The position numbers and the translations under genes are program-made. Shown here piece after piece: positions 7,649 to 16,765 of a stretch of 64,000 bases of DNA; position 1 is the first letter of the stretch, and each line of letters starts with the position of its first letter. The notes beneath the pieces are model-generated. The model was given only the letters and a program-made list of their open reading frames with translations. It was not told the DNA's origin and searched no databases. Where the stretch lies: contig NZ_JBIYSM020000020.1 of NCBI RefSeq assembly GCF_044759095.2, positions 10,384 through 74,383 of the forward strand. The letters are read 5' to 3'. Origin of the DNA: JBIYSM02 sp044759095 (GTDB taxonomy: Bacteria > Bacillota > Bacilli > Brevibacillales > Brevibacillaceae).

Positions 7649-9382
7649 CTATTCGCTATGCGCAGGGGGAGCGTTTGATTTTAGTTTCTGCACCAGCGCC
7701 TCGTCAGGTGTGACATACAGGGTGCGCTGTTGCTCGTAGATGCAGAATCCCGGTTTGGCGCCGCTCGGCTTCTTCACGTGTTTTACCAGCGTGTAGTCAA
7801 CCGGGACCCGGCTGCCGTGTCTCGCCTTGCTGAAGTAGGCGGCCAGAACGGCAGCTTCAAACAGGGTCTGTTCCGAAAACTGGCGGGCGCGAATGACCAC
7901 GTGAGAGCCGGGGATGTCTTTGGTGTGCAGCCAGGTGTCGCTTGCGGCAGCCAGTTTATGGGTCAGGTAGTCGTTCTGCTTGTTGTTTTTCCCGACGAGA
8001 ATTTCCACGCCTTCGCTCGAGGTGTAGGCCTCCAGTTCCGGGCGGACGTCCTTCTTTTTCTTCGTCCCGCGCTTTTGGCGGTCCCGCACGTAGCCCTGCT
8101 CCACGAGCTCTTCGCGGATTTCCTCCGCCTCTTTCAGGGAAGCGTGGTCCAACTGCACCAGGAGTCCCTCCAGATAGGCGATTTCTTCCCGTGCCTGGAC
8201 AATTTGCTCTTCGACAATTTGCAGGCTGTTCTTGGCCTTGTTGTAACGCTTGTAGTACGCCTGGAGGTTTTCCGAAGGCGTTTTTAGCGGGTCGAGCGGG
8301 ATGGTGATGGTTCCGCCGGCTTCATCGTACCAGTTGACGGTGACCAGTTCGGTATCGCCGCGCTTCAGCTGATGCATGTGCGCAGTGATGAATTCCCCGT
8401 AAAGCTTAAAGCGTTCCGCATCCCTTGCTTCCACAAGGGTTTGCTCCAGCTTTTCAATCTTTTTCTCGTTTTTGTTCCGTTCGGTGGTGACGATGCGAAT
8501 CAGGTCGTGTACTTTTTGTTTGACCGTATCACGGAGCGCCTTTCCTTCGTAATACGCTTGAAGACAAGCGCTTACGTTGGCGTAAGGAGTCGTGCGTCCG
8601 TCCATAAGATGGGTCAACTCAATAACCGAAAAATGCGTCTTGGCCGCCGTCTCCACCACCACCGGATGGTAGTCGTGCCGATTGACCTTCGCCATGACAC
8701 CGGAAAACGCGTCCCACAGCGTCTCACGCGTGGCCAGCCCAGCGCGGTGGACGATCTCTTTGGCAAAGAGAGGACTCAGTCCGCTGTACGTATCGACCAG
8801 CTGCTTGTCCAGTCTGCCGCCGTTCCAGTCAAGACGAGAGGTAAATTCCTCTTTGCTGGTCAAAAGCGGATTCAGCTTGTTCTGGCTGGGCGGAAATACA
8901 TAAGGACGTCCCGGGAGCACCTGGCGGTATTGGCTGATCGCCATGGTAACGTGCAGGGCGCTGTCCAAGATGGTGTTGGTCGACGGGTCCATCAGAATGA
9001 TATTGCTGTGCTTGCCCATGATTTCGACAACGATCCGTTTGCGCGTCGTGTCGCCCAACTCATCTCTGGTCCTTACGTCCAAATTAATGATGCGCTCCAT
9101 GTCTACCTGTGTCACCGATTCAATCATGCCGCCTTCGCAATGTTTGCGCAGGAGCATGCAGAACATCGGGGCTTCCTGCGGATTGACAAACTCCTCCTGG
9201 GTGAGATGAATCCGCGGATAGGTGGGGTTGGCGGAAATGAGCAGTTTCACGTTTTCCCCCTGGGCGCGAATCTGCAGAACGATATCGGTATGATGAGGCT
9301 GGTGGATGCGGGATATCCGCCCGCCAGCCAGCTTGGACAGTTCATGTACAATGGCACGGGTAACAACGCCGTCAAATGACAA
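7649..9382 (-). CDS. rqcH: Ribosome quality control protein RqcH (NFACT family)
   Basis: RqcH binds obstructed 50S-peptidyl-tRNA complexes and recruits tRNA-Ala so that stalled chains receive poly-Ala tails for degradation. The N-terminal SFDGVVTRAIVHELSKLAGG and the C-terminal NFACT-R segment (VEILVGKNNKQNDYLTHK, DTWLHTKDIPGSHVVIR) are diagnostic, with a long charged coiled coil near residues 290-440 between them. I place the start at TTG 9382-9380, five bases after GAGGTGA, giving MSFDG as in relatives; a GTG three codons upstream lies inside that site. It is divergent from the yloC operon. B. subtilis yloA lies in the same neighbourhood. Confidence 0.93.
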   Translation of the reverse strand: MSFDGVVTRAIVHELSKLAGGRISRIHQPHHTDIVLQIRAQGENVKLLISANPTYPRIHLTQEEFVNPQEAPMFCMLLRKHCEGGMIESVTQVDMERIINLDVRTRDELGDTTRKRIVVEIMGKHSNIILMDPSTNTILDSALHVTMAISQYRQVLPGRPYVFPPSQNKLNPLLTSKEEFTSRLDWNGGRLDKQLVDTYSGLSPLFAKEIVHRAGLATRETLWDAFSGVMAKVNRHDYHPVVVETAAKTHFSVIELTHLMDGRTTPYANVSACLQAYYEGKALRDTVKQKVHDLIRIVTTERNKNEKKIEKLEQTLVEARDAERFKLYGEFITAHMHQLKRGDTELVTVNWYDEAGGTITIPLDPLKTPSENLQAYYKRYNKAKNSLQIVEEQIVQAREEIAYLEGLLVQLDHASLKEAEEIREELVEQGYVRDRQKRGTKKKKDVRPELEAYTSSEGVEILVGKNNKQNDYLTHKLAAASDTWLHTKDIPGSHVVIRARQFSEQTLFEAAVLAAYFSKARHGSRVPVDYTLVKHVKKPSGAKPGFCIYEQQRTLYVTPDEALVQKLKSNAPPAHSE

Positions 9383-9461
9383 GGATCTCACCTCAAAAAT
9401 AGTATCGTTTCCCAGTGTAACACATGTAGAGGAGCATCTTAAACACCAGTGAGTGATTCGG

Positions 9462-9491
9462 TTGACACTGCCAATGATTGTCTCCTATAAT
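9462..9491 (+). promoter_or_regulatory. Sigma-A promoter of the yloC-remA-gmk operon
   Basis: TTGACA at 9462-9467 and TATAAT at 9486-9491 are both perfect hexamers, with an 18-bp spacer. They lie 36 bp upstream of the yloC ATG. Confidence 0.9.
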
Positions 9492-9527
9492 AAATTAACG
9501 ATTTTACGTCTGTGGAAGTGATCACGC

Positions 9528-10415
9528 ATGATTCGGAGCATGACAGGGTACGGCAGAAGTGAAAGCGTCCGAGACAACCTGCGCTTGACGGTTGAGATGA
9601 GGGCGGTAAACCACCGGTTTTGCGAAATTCTCGTCCGGCTGCCAAAAACCTGGGGCATGCTGGAGGATCGTGTGCGAAAAAGGGTGGCGCAGTACGTGCG
9701 CCGCGGCCGCGTCGATGTTTTCATCGCCGTTGATTGGAACGCATCGACGCCATCGGGCGTTGCAATCGATTGGAGTGCAGCCGAACAATATGTATGGGCG
9801 GCACGTCAGCTGAACGAACAGTTTTCGCTGACAGAACCATTAAGTGCAAAGGATTTGCTGCTTCTTCCCGGCGTCGTGCAAAAACAGGAGCCGACGGAAG
9901 CCGCTCCGGAGGATATTGAGGAGTGGCTCATTGACGTTGTGGAGGAGGCCGCGCATCATTTGCTTTCCATGAAGGAAGCGGAAGGCCGGCAGTTGTATCA
10001 GGATATAACCCATCGTCTTGCTCTTGTGTCAGCTTGGGCCAAGGAGATTCGCCAACTGGCACCCGCGGCAGTAGAGGAGTATCGCAGCCGCCTGCAGCAG
10101 CGTATCGGCGAGTTGGCTGAGCACACTCCCTTCGATCTGGATCACCAGCGGTTGGCACAGGAAATTGCCCTCTTCGCGGATCGCTCGGACATCAGCGAAG
10201 AGACGACGCGGCTTTTAAGTCACTGCACCCAGTTTACGGAACAGCTGACGAAGGATGAAGCAGTCGGACGAAAACTTGACTTTCTGTTGCAGGAGATGAA
10301 CAGGGAAGCGAATACGATGGCTTCCAAAGCAAATCATTTGCCAATCCAGCGCCTCGCCGTCGAGATCAAGACGGAGCTGGAAAAAATGAGAGAGCAAGTG
10401 CAGAACGTCGAGTAG
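9528..10415 (+). CDS. yloC: YicC/YloC family endoribonuclease
   Basis: A protein of 295 residues with the N-terminal signature MIRSMTGYGRSE and the C-terminal segment GRKLDFLLQEMNREANTMASK, both hallmarks of YicC/YloC. Family members are RNA endonucleases involved in small-RNA and mRNA turnover. The ATG at 9528 follows GGAAGTGAT. It is the first gene after a strong sigma-A promoter, and remA follows after 23 bp. Confidence 0.95.
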   Translation: MIRSMTGYGRSESVRDNLRLTVEMRAVNHRFCEILVRLPKTWGMLEDRVRKRVAQYVRRGRVDVFIAVDWNASTPSGVAIDWSAAEQYVWAARQLNEQFSLTEPLSAKDLLLLPGVVQKQEPTEAAPEDIEEWLIDVVEEAAHHLLSMKEAEGRQLYQDITHRLALVSAWAKEIRQLAPAAVEEYRSRLQQRIGELAEHTPFDLDHQRLAQEIALFADRSDISEETTRLLSHCTQFTEQLTKDEAVGRKLDFLLQEMNREANTMASKANHLPIQRLAVEIKTELEKMREQVQNVE

Positions 10416-10438
10416 AAGGGAAAGGATGGACTGGGCGC

Positions 10439-10699
10439 ATGGCAATCAAGCTGATCAATATCGGATTCGGAAACATCGTCAATGCCAACCGCATCATATC
10501 GATCGTCAGTCCCGAATCCGCCCCCATCAAGCGGATCATACAGGAAGCGCGCGACCGCAGCATGCTGGTGGATGCCACTTACGGCAGGCGGACGCGGGCC
10601 GTCATTATTACCGACAGCGACCACGTCATCTTGTCCGCCGTGCAGCCGGAAACGGTGGCACAGCGATTGACCACGAAGGATGACGAGTCTGACGAATAG
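10439..10699 (+). CDS. remA: Extracellular matrix regulator RemA (DUF370)
   Basis: The 86-residue protein starts MAIKLINIGFGNIVNANRII and carries RDRSMLVDATYGRRTRAVII, the conserved core of RemA. RemA is an oligomeric DNA-binding activator of biofilm-matrix and osmoprotection genes in B. subtilis. AAAGGATGG serves as ribosome binding site. The position between yloC and gmk is the conserved Bacillales order. Confidence 0.96.
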   Translation: MAIKLINIGFGNIVNANRIISIVSPESAPIKRIIQEARDRSMLVDATYGRRTRAVIITDSDHVILSAVQPETVAQRLTTKDDESDE

Positions 10700-10720
10700 A
10701 GTAGGAGATGAAATGCGATA

Positions 10721-11335
10721 ATGGGCGATAGCGGCCTCCTCTTGGTTCTCTCAGGACCTTCGGGAGTAGGAAAAGGAACGGTTTGCAAAGCGCTGCGCGA
10801 ACGGATGCCGAACCTGGTGTACTCTGTTTCCGCAACGACGCGTGCTCCGCGAGCGGGAGAAGTGGAAGGAGTAAACTACTTCTTTAAGACCAAAGCGGAG
10901 TTTGAAGAAATGATCCGGCAGGACGAACTTTTGGAATGGGCGGAATACGTGGGCAATTATTACGGTACCCCGCGAAAGTTCGTCGAAGAGACGCTGGCCA
11001 GCGGACGCGACGTCATTCTGGAAATCGAAGTGCAGGGAGCGCTGCAAGTAAAGAAGAAGTTTCCCCAGGGAATCTTTCTGTTCCTGGCTCCACCGGATTT
11101 GACCGAGCTGCAAAACCGGATCGTCGGCCGCGGAACGGAGTCGGAAGAAACGATTCGGCACCGCATGGAAGTGGCCAAATCGGAAATTGAGCTGATGGAT
11201 CACTACGATTACGTCGTGGTCAATGACGTCATCGACTGCGCCTGTGAACGCATTCAGGCAATCATCACCGCTGAACATCTGAAAAAAGAGCGGCAAATAC
11301 ACAAATTTCGCAAGTGGCTGAAGGAGGTCAACTAA
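10721..11335 (+). CDS. gmk: Guanylate kinase
   Basis: It phosphorylates GMP to GDP. The P-loop is LSGPSGVGKGT and the GMP-binding region includes SATTRAPRAGEVEGVNYFF. At 204 residues it has normal family length. The gene follows remA by 21 bp and precedes rpoZ by 4 bp, so the order yloC-remA-gmk-rpoZ is intact. Confidence 0.97.
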   Translation: MGDSGLLLVLSGPSGVGKGTVCKALRERMPNLVYSVSATTRAPRAGEVEGVNYFFKTKAEFEEMIRQDELLEWAEYVGNYYGTPRKFVEETLASGRDVILEIEVQGALQVKKKFPQGIFLFLAPPDLTELQNRIVGRGTESEETIRHRMEVAKSEIELMDHYDYVVVNDVIDCACERIQAIITAEHLKKERQIHKFRKWLKEVN

Positions 11336-11339
11336 CGAT

Positions 11340-11546
11340 ATGCTTTACCCTTCCATTGATATGCTGACGGAAAAAGTGGAAAGCAAGTATACCCTGGTAA
11401 CAGTGGCGTCCAAGCGCGCCCGTCAACTGCGCGAGAACAACAACCTGCAGCTGGATAAGCCGAAGTCGAAGAAATTCGTCGGGCAGGCTTTGGAGGAATT
11501 GGCCTCCGATCTGCTCGTCTATGAAAACCCGGAAACGCGCAAATAA
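11340..11546 (+). CDS. rpoZ: RNA polymerase omega subunit
   Basis: This 68-residue protein has the omega core (MLTEKVESKYTLVTVASKRARQL). It helps assemble RNA polymerase by folding around beta-prime. Its ATG lies 4 bp after the gmk stop, and AAGGAGG of its site lies inside the end of gmk. A terminator follows. Confidence 0.95.
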   Translation: MLYPSIDMLTEKVESKYTLVTVASKRARQLRENNNLQLDKPKSKKFVGQALEELASDLLVYENPETRK

Positions 11547-11581
11547 AGGGAAATCAAGGCCCATGGTTTTGGCGCAGAAGA

Positions 11582-11608
11582 ACAACCTCGCAGCAGGTTG
11601 TTTTTTTG
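11582..11608 (+). terminator. Terminator after rpoZ
   Basis: ACAACCT-CGCAGC-AGGTTGT is followed by seven T residues. It probably attenuates rather than abolishes transcription into coaBC, because no clear new promoter is seen. Confidence 0.8.
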
Positions 11609-11650
11609 CGCGATAGAGACCAACTAACTCCCCTGAGAGGAGAGATCAGG

Positions 11651-12886
11651 ATGCAACCATTACAGGGTAAACGGATCGTCCTTGGCGTTACAGGAGGAAT
11701 TGCGGCTTACAAGGCGGCGGCGTTGACCAGCAAGCTGACTCAGGCCGGCGCCGAGGTGCACGTTGTCATGACCGAACACGCCTTGCAATTTGTTCAGCCA
11801 GCCACGTTTCAAGCGCTGTCTCATCAGCCGGTACACGTGAATACGTTTTACGAGCCGGACCCGCAAGTGATTGCCCACATCGATCTGGCGGACAAGGCAG
11901 ACCTGGTGTTGATTGCCCCGGCTACCGCCAACATCATCGGGAAGATGGCCAACGGCATCGCCGACGACATGCTGACCACCACCGTATTGGCGACAAAAGC
12001 TCCTGTACTGGTGGCGCCGGCGATGAATGTCAACATGTACGCCCATCCCGCTGTTCAGGCCAACATGAAGCGGCTGGCCGAGTACGGTTATCGTTTTATC
12101 GAGCCGGGGGAAGGGCTCCTCGCCTGCGGCTGGATCGGAAAGGGGCGCCTCGCGGAACCGGAGGAGATCCTCGAAGCGGTCATCGGCTTTTTCGCGCAGC
12201 AGACGGCAGCACGGCAAGATCTGAAGGGGAAACAGGTGCTCGTCACAGCTGGGCCGACGCGGGAAAAGATTGACCCGGTTCGCTACATCTCCAACCACTC
12301 CTCCGGCAAGATGGGCTATGCCATTGCGGAAGCGGCTCGCGACCGCGGTGCAAAGGTGGTGCTGATCAGCGGCCCGACTGCGCTGCCGCGGCCTGCAGGC
12401 GTGGCGTTTGTCGCTGTCGAGTCCGTCCAGGAGATGTACGACGCAGTTATGGAGCACCTGCCGCACACTGACATCGTGATCAAGGCAGCAGCGGTCTCCG
12501 ACTATCGACCCAAGGAAGTGCAGACGCATAAAATGAAAAAGAGTGACGGGCCGTTTCAATTGGAGCTGGACAAGGCCCCCGACATCCTGCAGACAATCGG
12601 TGAGAAGAAGACTCACCAGTTCGTCGTCGGATTTGCAGCGGAAACGCAAGACGTGCTGAAACACGCGAAAGGCAAGCTGGAGCGAAAAAATCTGGACATG
12701 ATCGTGGCCAACGACGTGCTGATGGAGGGCGCGGGAATGGGCAGTGACACCAACATCGTCACACTGCTGACGCGGGACGGCGAGCGGGTGGAACTTGCCA
12801 AGCTGAGCAAACGGGAAGTGGCGGAGAAAATATTTGACGCGGTCCTGATGAAGCTGGCCAATCGACCGCTTTCCGCAGCTCTATGA
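11651..12886 (+). CDS. coaBC: Bifunctional phosphopantothenoylcysteine decarboxylase/synthetase
   Basis: It makes 4'-phosphopantetheine for CoA in two steps. The N-terminal flavoprotein half (CoaC) starts RIVLGVTGGIAAYKA, contains APAMNVNMY and ends at the catalytic-Cys loop LLACGWIGKGRL. The C-terminal half (CoaB) starts KQVLVTAGPTREKIDPVR and includes ISNHSSGKMGYA. The ATG at 11651 is chosen because GAGAGGAGAGATCAGG precedes it; the frame opens 15 codons earlier without a site. The 411-residue length is normal. Its stop overlaps the priA start. Confidence 0.96.
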   Translation: MQPLQGKRIVLGVTGGIAAYKAAALTSKLTQAGAEVHVVMTEHALQFVQPATFQALSHQPVHVNTFYEPDPQVIAHIDLADKADLVLIAPATANIIGKMANGIADDMLTTTVLATKAPVLVAPAMNVNMYAHPAVQANMKRLAEYGYRFIEPGEGLLACGWIGKGRLAEPEEILEAVIGFFAQQTAARQDLKGKQVLVTAGPTREKIDPVRYISNHSSGKMGYAIAEAARDRGAKVVLISGPTALPRPAGVAFVAVESVQEMYDAVMEHLPHTDIVIKAAAVSDYRPKEVQTHKMKKSDGPFQLELDKAPDILQTIGEKKTHQFVVGFAAETQDVLKHAKGKLERKNLDMIVANDVLMEGAGMGSDTNIVTLLTRDGERVELAKLSKREVAEKIFDAVLMKLANRPLSAAL

Positions 12887-15318
12887 CGGTAACAGCCAAA
12901 GTCATCGTGGACGTGCCGACGTCCCGTACCAACCGCCCGTTTGACTATCTCGTTCCGGAGTGGCTCAAACCGCTGTTGACGGTGGGCAGCCGCGTCGTTG
13001 TGCCGTTTGGCCCGCGCAAACTGCAGGGATACGTGGTCGAAGTAACGGAGGAGCCATCGGAAACGACGGCGAGGTTGAAGGAGATCGAGCGCGTCCTGGA
13101 CGACTCTCCTCCGCTCACACCCGAACTGCTGCGCCTTGCGGAATGGATGTCACGCCAGTACCTGTGCCCGTGGGTTATGGCCATCCAGGCCATGATTCCG
13201 GCCGTTTTGAAGGGGAAGTCCGAGAAATGGCTGACCGCGACCGAACTCTTGGATGAAACCAGCGCCGGCCGTTCGCCGCTTTTATGGGAGGTGCTGCGTC
13301 GCCGGCACATTCCGCTGAGCGAGGCAGAGAAGCGCTTTCCCGAGGAGCAGCTGCTTGTGCCCGGCTGGATTCACAGCGGCCTGTTGGCGACAGAATACCA
13401 GGTGACGGACCGGACGACCCGCAAACAGCAGACATTTGTCAAGCTTCTGCTGGAACCGGAAGAGCTGGAGGACGCCATTCGGTCACTGCCCGCCCGTGCG
13501 GAGCAGATGCGCCGGGTGCTTCAGCTGTTGGCCGAGCATCGGGGGCAGCTGCTTTCCGCTGCGACGGTGCAGGAGGAGCTGGGAATTACCCGCTCACCGC
13601 TGAAAAGCCTGGAACAACGGGGCTGGATAGCCCTTGAACAGCAGGAAGTATTCCGCGATCCATACGCGCACAAAAGGTTTGCCCAATCGGAAAAACCGGT
13701 TTTTACCCCGCAGCAGCAAGCGGTACTTTCTCCTGTATCGGACGCGATTCAATCCGGCACATATGCGTCGTTTCTGCTCCACGGCGTAACCGGCAGCGGC
13801 AAAACCGAGGTGTACATGGAAGCGATCGAGCAGACGCTGGCCATGGGGAAGGAAGCCATCTTTCTCGTGCCGGAGATCTCGCTTACCCCGCAAATGGTGG
13901 AGCGGTTCAAAGCGCGCTTCGGGTCTTCTGTCGCCGTGCTGCACAGTGCCCTCTCCCAAGGGGAACGCTATGACGAGTGGCGCAAAATCATTCGCCGGCA
14001 GGTTCGTGTGGTCGTTGGAGCCCGTTCCGCCGTCTTCGCGCCGTTTCCCAATCTGGGCCTGATCGTCATCGACGAGGAACACGAAACGTCCTACAAGCAA
14101 GAGGAAACGCCGCGTTATCACGCCCGGGAGGTGGCGCTCTGGCGCGCCAGGGAAAACGGGGCTGTCCTGATGCTGGGGAGCGCCACACCTGCATTGGAGA
14201 CGTACGCTCTGGCTGCGCGGGGACGCTATCAACTGTTGGAGATGAAAGAGCGCGTCGGCAACCGGCCGCTCCCGCAGGTGCATGTGGTTGACATGCGGGA
14301 CGAGCTGCGCGCGGAAAACCGCTCCATGTTCAGCCGGCTTTTGTATGAAAAGATTGAAGATCGCCTGGCCAAACGGGAACAGATGGTTCTGTTTTTAAAC
14401 CGTCGGGGCTTTTCCACGTTTGTCATGTGCCGCTCATGCGGATACACCCTGCGCTGCCTTCACTGCGACATCTCGCTTACCTACCACCGCACCAACCACA
14501 CGGCGCGCTGCCATTACTGCGGATATACCCTCTCCCAGCCCTCCCGCTGTCCGGAGTGCCAAAGCGAGCACATTCGCTTTTTTGGGACGGGCACACAGAA
14601 GGTGGAGGCGGAGCTCGCCCGGCTCTTTCCGGGAATTCGCGTCATTCGCATGGACGTGGACACCACTTCGCGGAAAGGGGCGCACGAAGAACTGCTCCAT
14701 CAGTTTCGCACAGGGCAGGGAGACGTTCTGTTGGGCACGCAGATGATCGCCAAAGGGCTTGATTTCCCCAGGGTTACACTGGTCGGTGTCATTGCCGCCG
14801 ACACGTCGCTTCATCTGCCAGATTTTCGCGCGGCGGAAAAGACGTTCCAACTGCTCACCCAGGTGGGGGGACGGGCCGGCCGGCATGAGCTGGAGGGGGA
14901 CGTGATCGTTCAAACCTATACCCCCGAGCATTACAGTATCGTTCATGCGACCGGGCATGATTATGCGGCGTTTTACCGCGAAGAGATGGAGCAGCGCAGA
15001 CGCGCCGGGTACCCGCCGTATTACCGGCTCGTGCTGATCACATTTTCCCATGAGGATGTGCCGGTGGTCATCAGAGCGGCAGGCGTGATGGCGGAATACC
15101 TGCGTCCGCGGCTCGCGGCTACGACCCGGCTGTTGGGACCTGTCGCTTCGCCAATCGCCCGGGTAAAGGATAGATTTCGCTTCCAAATCATGTTAAAATA
15201 TCGGGATGAACCTCAGCTGGCCGAACTGCTGGCAGAAGCTGCGGCCCATTTTGAAGAGTGGAATAAACAGCACAAGACGCTGATGACCATAGACGTCGAT
15301 CCGCAAATGCTGTTATAG
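12883..15318 (+). CDS. priA: Primosomal protein N' (replication restart helicase PriA)
   Basis: PriA recognises stalled forks and loads the replicative helicase. The 811 residues hold an N-terminal DNA-binding domain, Walker A GVTGSGKTEVY near residue 306, the DEAH-type box DEEHETSYKQ near 396, and an inserted zinc region with paired CxxC motifs (CRSCGY, CLHC, CHYCGY, CPEC) near 515-560. It starts at ATG 12883 in a 4-bp ATGA overlap with coaBC. Confidence 0.96.
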   Translation: MTVTAKVIVDVPTSRTNRPFDYLVPEWLKPLLTVGSRVVVPFGPRKLQGYVVEVTEEPSETTARLKEIERVLDDSPPLTPELLRLAEWMSRQYLCPWVMAIQAMIPAVLKGKSEKWLTATELLDETSAGRSPLLWEVLRRRHIPLSEAEKRFPEEQLLVPGWIHSGLLATEYQVTDRTTRKQQTFVKLLLEPEELEDAIRSLPARAEQMRRVLQLLAEHRGQLLSAATVQEELGITRSPLKSLEQRGWIALEQQEVFRDPYAHKRFAQSEKPVFTPQQQAVLSPVSDAIQSGTYASFLLHGVTGSGKTEVYMEAIEQTLAMGKEAIFLVPEISLTPQMVERFKARFGSSVAVLHSALSQGERYDEWRKIIRRQVRVVVGARSAVFAPFPNLGLIVIDEEHETSYKQEETPRYHAREVALWRARENGAVLMLGSATPALETYALAARGRYQLLEMKERVGNRPLPQVHVVDMRDELRAENRSMFSRLLYEKIEDRLAKREQMVLFLNRRGFSTFVMCRSCGYTLRCLHCDISLTYHRTNHTARCHYCGYTLSQPSRCPECQSEHIRFFGTGTQKVEAELARLFPGIRVIRMDVDTTSRKGAHEELLHQFRTGQGDVLLGTQMIAKGLDFPRVTLVGVIAADTSLHLPDFRAAEKTFQLLTQVGGRAGRHELEGDVIVQTYTPEHYSIVHATGHDYAAFYREEMEQRRRAGYPPYYRLVLITFSHEDVPVVIRAAGVMAEYLRPRLAATTRLLGPVASPIARVKDRFRFQIMLKYRDEPQLAELLAEAAAHFEEWNKQHKTLMTIDVDPQMLL

Positions 15319-15331
15319 GGAGGACAACAGT

Positions 15332-15808
15332 ATGGCTATTCGCACAATTGTAAAACACCCTGACCCCGTCCTGCGCGAAAAGGCGGCGGTCGTCACCAAA
15401 TTTAACGCCAACCTGCACAAACTTCTTGACGACATGGCCGACACCATGTACGACGCCGACGGGGTGGGATTGGCCGCGCCGCAAGTGGGCATTTTGAAGC
15501 GCGTCATCGTGATGGACTGCGGCGACGGTCTGATTGAGATGGTGAATCCGGAAATCATCGACTACAAAGGAGAGCAGTTTGACTATCCGGAGGGCTGCCT
15601 GAGCATTCCCGGCCTGCGCGGAGACGTGCGCCGACACAAGTGGATCAAGCTGCGGGCGCAGGACCGCGACGGCAATCCGTTTGAGATGGAGGCGGACGAT
15701 CTCTTGTCCCGCTGTGCCCAACATGAAATCGACCATTTGAATGGCGTGCTGTTTATCGACATCGCCGACCGTGTGTACCAGATCAGCCCGGAAGAGGAAG
15801 GGGAATAA
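15332..15808 (+). CDS. def: Peptide deformylase
   Basis: Removes the formyl group from nascent proteins. All three motifs are present: GVGLAAPQVG, EGCLSIPG and QHEIDHLNG, which together supply the metal ligands Cys, His and His and the catalytic Glu. At 158 residues it is a type 1-like enzyme. GGGAGG precedes the ATG. It is paired with fmt, which does the reverse reaction on initiator tRNA. Confidence 0.97.
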   Translation: MAIRTIVKHPDPVLREKAAVVTKFNANLHKLLDDMADTMYDADGVGLAAPQVGILKRVIVMDCGDGLIEMVNPEIIDYKGEQFDYPEGCLSIPGLRGDVRRHKWIKLRAQDRDGNPFEMEADDLLSRCAQHEIDHLNGVLFIDIADRVYQISPEEEGE

Positions 15809-15814
15809 CAGCCA

Positions 15815-16765
15815 TTGAAAGACGTTCGTGTACTGTTTATGGGCACCCCGGATTTTGCGGTGTCCAGTCTGGAAGCGCTCTTGAAGGACGGGTACAACGT
15901 GGTCGGCGTAGTTACCCAGCCGGATCGTCCTGTTGGCCGCAAACAGGTATTGACGCCGCCGCCAGTGAAGGAAGCGGCGCTGCGTCACGGCTTGCCTGTG
16001 CTTCAGCCTGAGAAAATCAAGCAGGAAGAAGCGTTGGAGCAGGTGCTCGCCCTTGAGCCAGATCTGATTGTCACGGCAGCGTACGGACAGATTTTGCCGA
16101 AGCGTCTCTTGGACGCTCCGCGCTACGGATGCATCAACGTGCATGCGTCCCTCTTGCCCAAATACCGCGGCGGGGCGCCCATACACAAGGCGATTGTCGA
16201 GGGGGAAAAAGAAACCGGAGTCACCATCATGTACATGGTGGAGGCGCTCGATGCCGGAGACATGCTGTCCAAGGTGGTTGTGCCGATTGAAGAGCGGGAT
16301 TCTGTCGGTACCCTGCATGACAAGCTGGCGGTTGCCGGTGCCAAACTGCTGTCGGAGACTTTGCCAAAGCTGTTGGCCGGAGAGCTTGAGGCAAAGCCGC
16401 AAGACCACGCGAAGGCGACGTTTGCCCCCAACCTCAAACGAGCGGACGAGCGCATTGACTGGACGCGGTCTGCTGAGCAGATCTACAACCAGGTACGCGG
16501 ATTGCATCCCTGGCCGGTTGCCTTTACCACTCTGGACGGAAAAGTATGGAAGGTATGGTGGGTGGAAAAGCAGTCGGTCAACGGTACGGCGGGAGAACCC
16601 GGGACGATTGTCGCCCGGGAAGAGGACGGACTGGTTGTCGCTTGCGGGGAAGGCACCGTAAAGATTACCGAGCTGCAGCCGGAAGGAAAAAAGCGAATGA
16701 GCGCCTACGACTTCCTGCGCGGCGCGGGCAGCGGCATTGAAATCGGCAAACGGTTAGGAGAATGA
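15815..16765 (+). CDS. fmt: Methionyl-tRNA formyltransferase
   Basis: It formylates initiator Met-tRNA using 10-formyl-THF. The N-terminal motif VLFMGTPDFAVSSLEAL and the catalytic stretch HASLLPKYRGGAPIHKAI are visible, and the C-terminal OB-like domain is complete (316 residues). The start is TTG at 15815, 7 bp after the def stop, with GAAGAGGAAGGGG as ribosome binding region. Its stop overlaps the rsmB ATG. Confidence 0.96.
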   Translation: MKDVRVLFMGTPDFAVSSLEALLKDGYNVVGVVTQPDRPVGRKQVLTPPPVKEAALRHGLPVLQPEKIKQEEALEQVLALEPDLIVTAAYGQILPKRLLDAPRYGCINVHASLLPKYRGGAPIHKAIVEGEKETGVTIMYMVEALDAGDMLSKVVVPIEERDSVGTLHDKLAVAGAKLLSETLPKLLAGELEAKPQDHAKATFAPNLKRADERIDWTRSAEQIYNQVRGLHPWPVAFTTLDGKVWKVWWVEKQSVNGTAGEPGTIVAREEDGLVVACGEGTVKITELQPEGKKRMSAYDFLRGAGSGIEIGKRLGE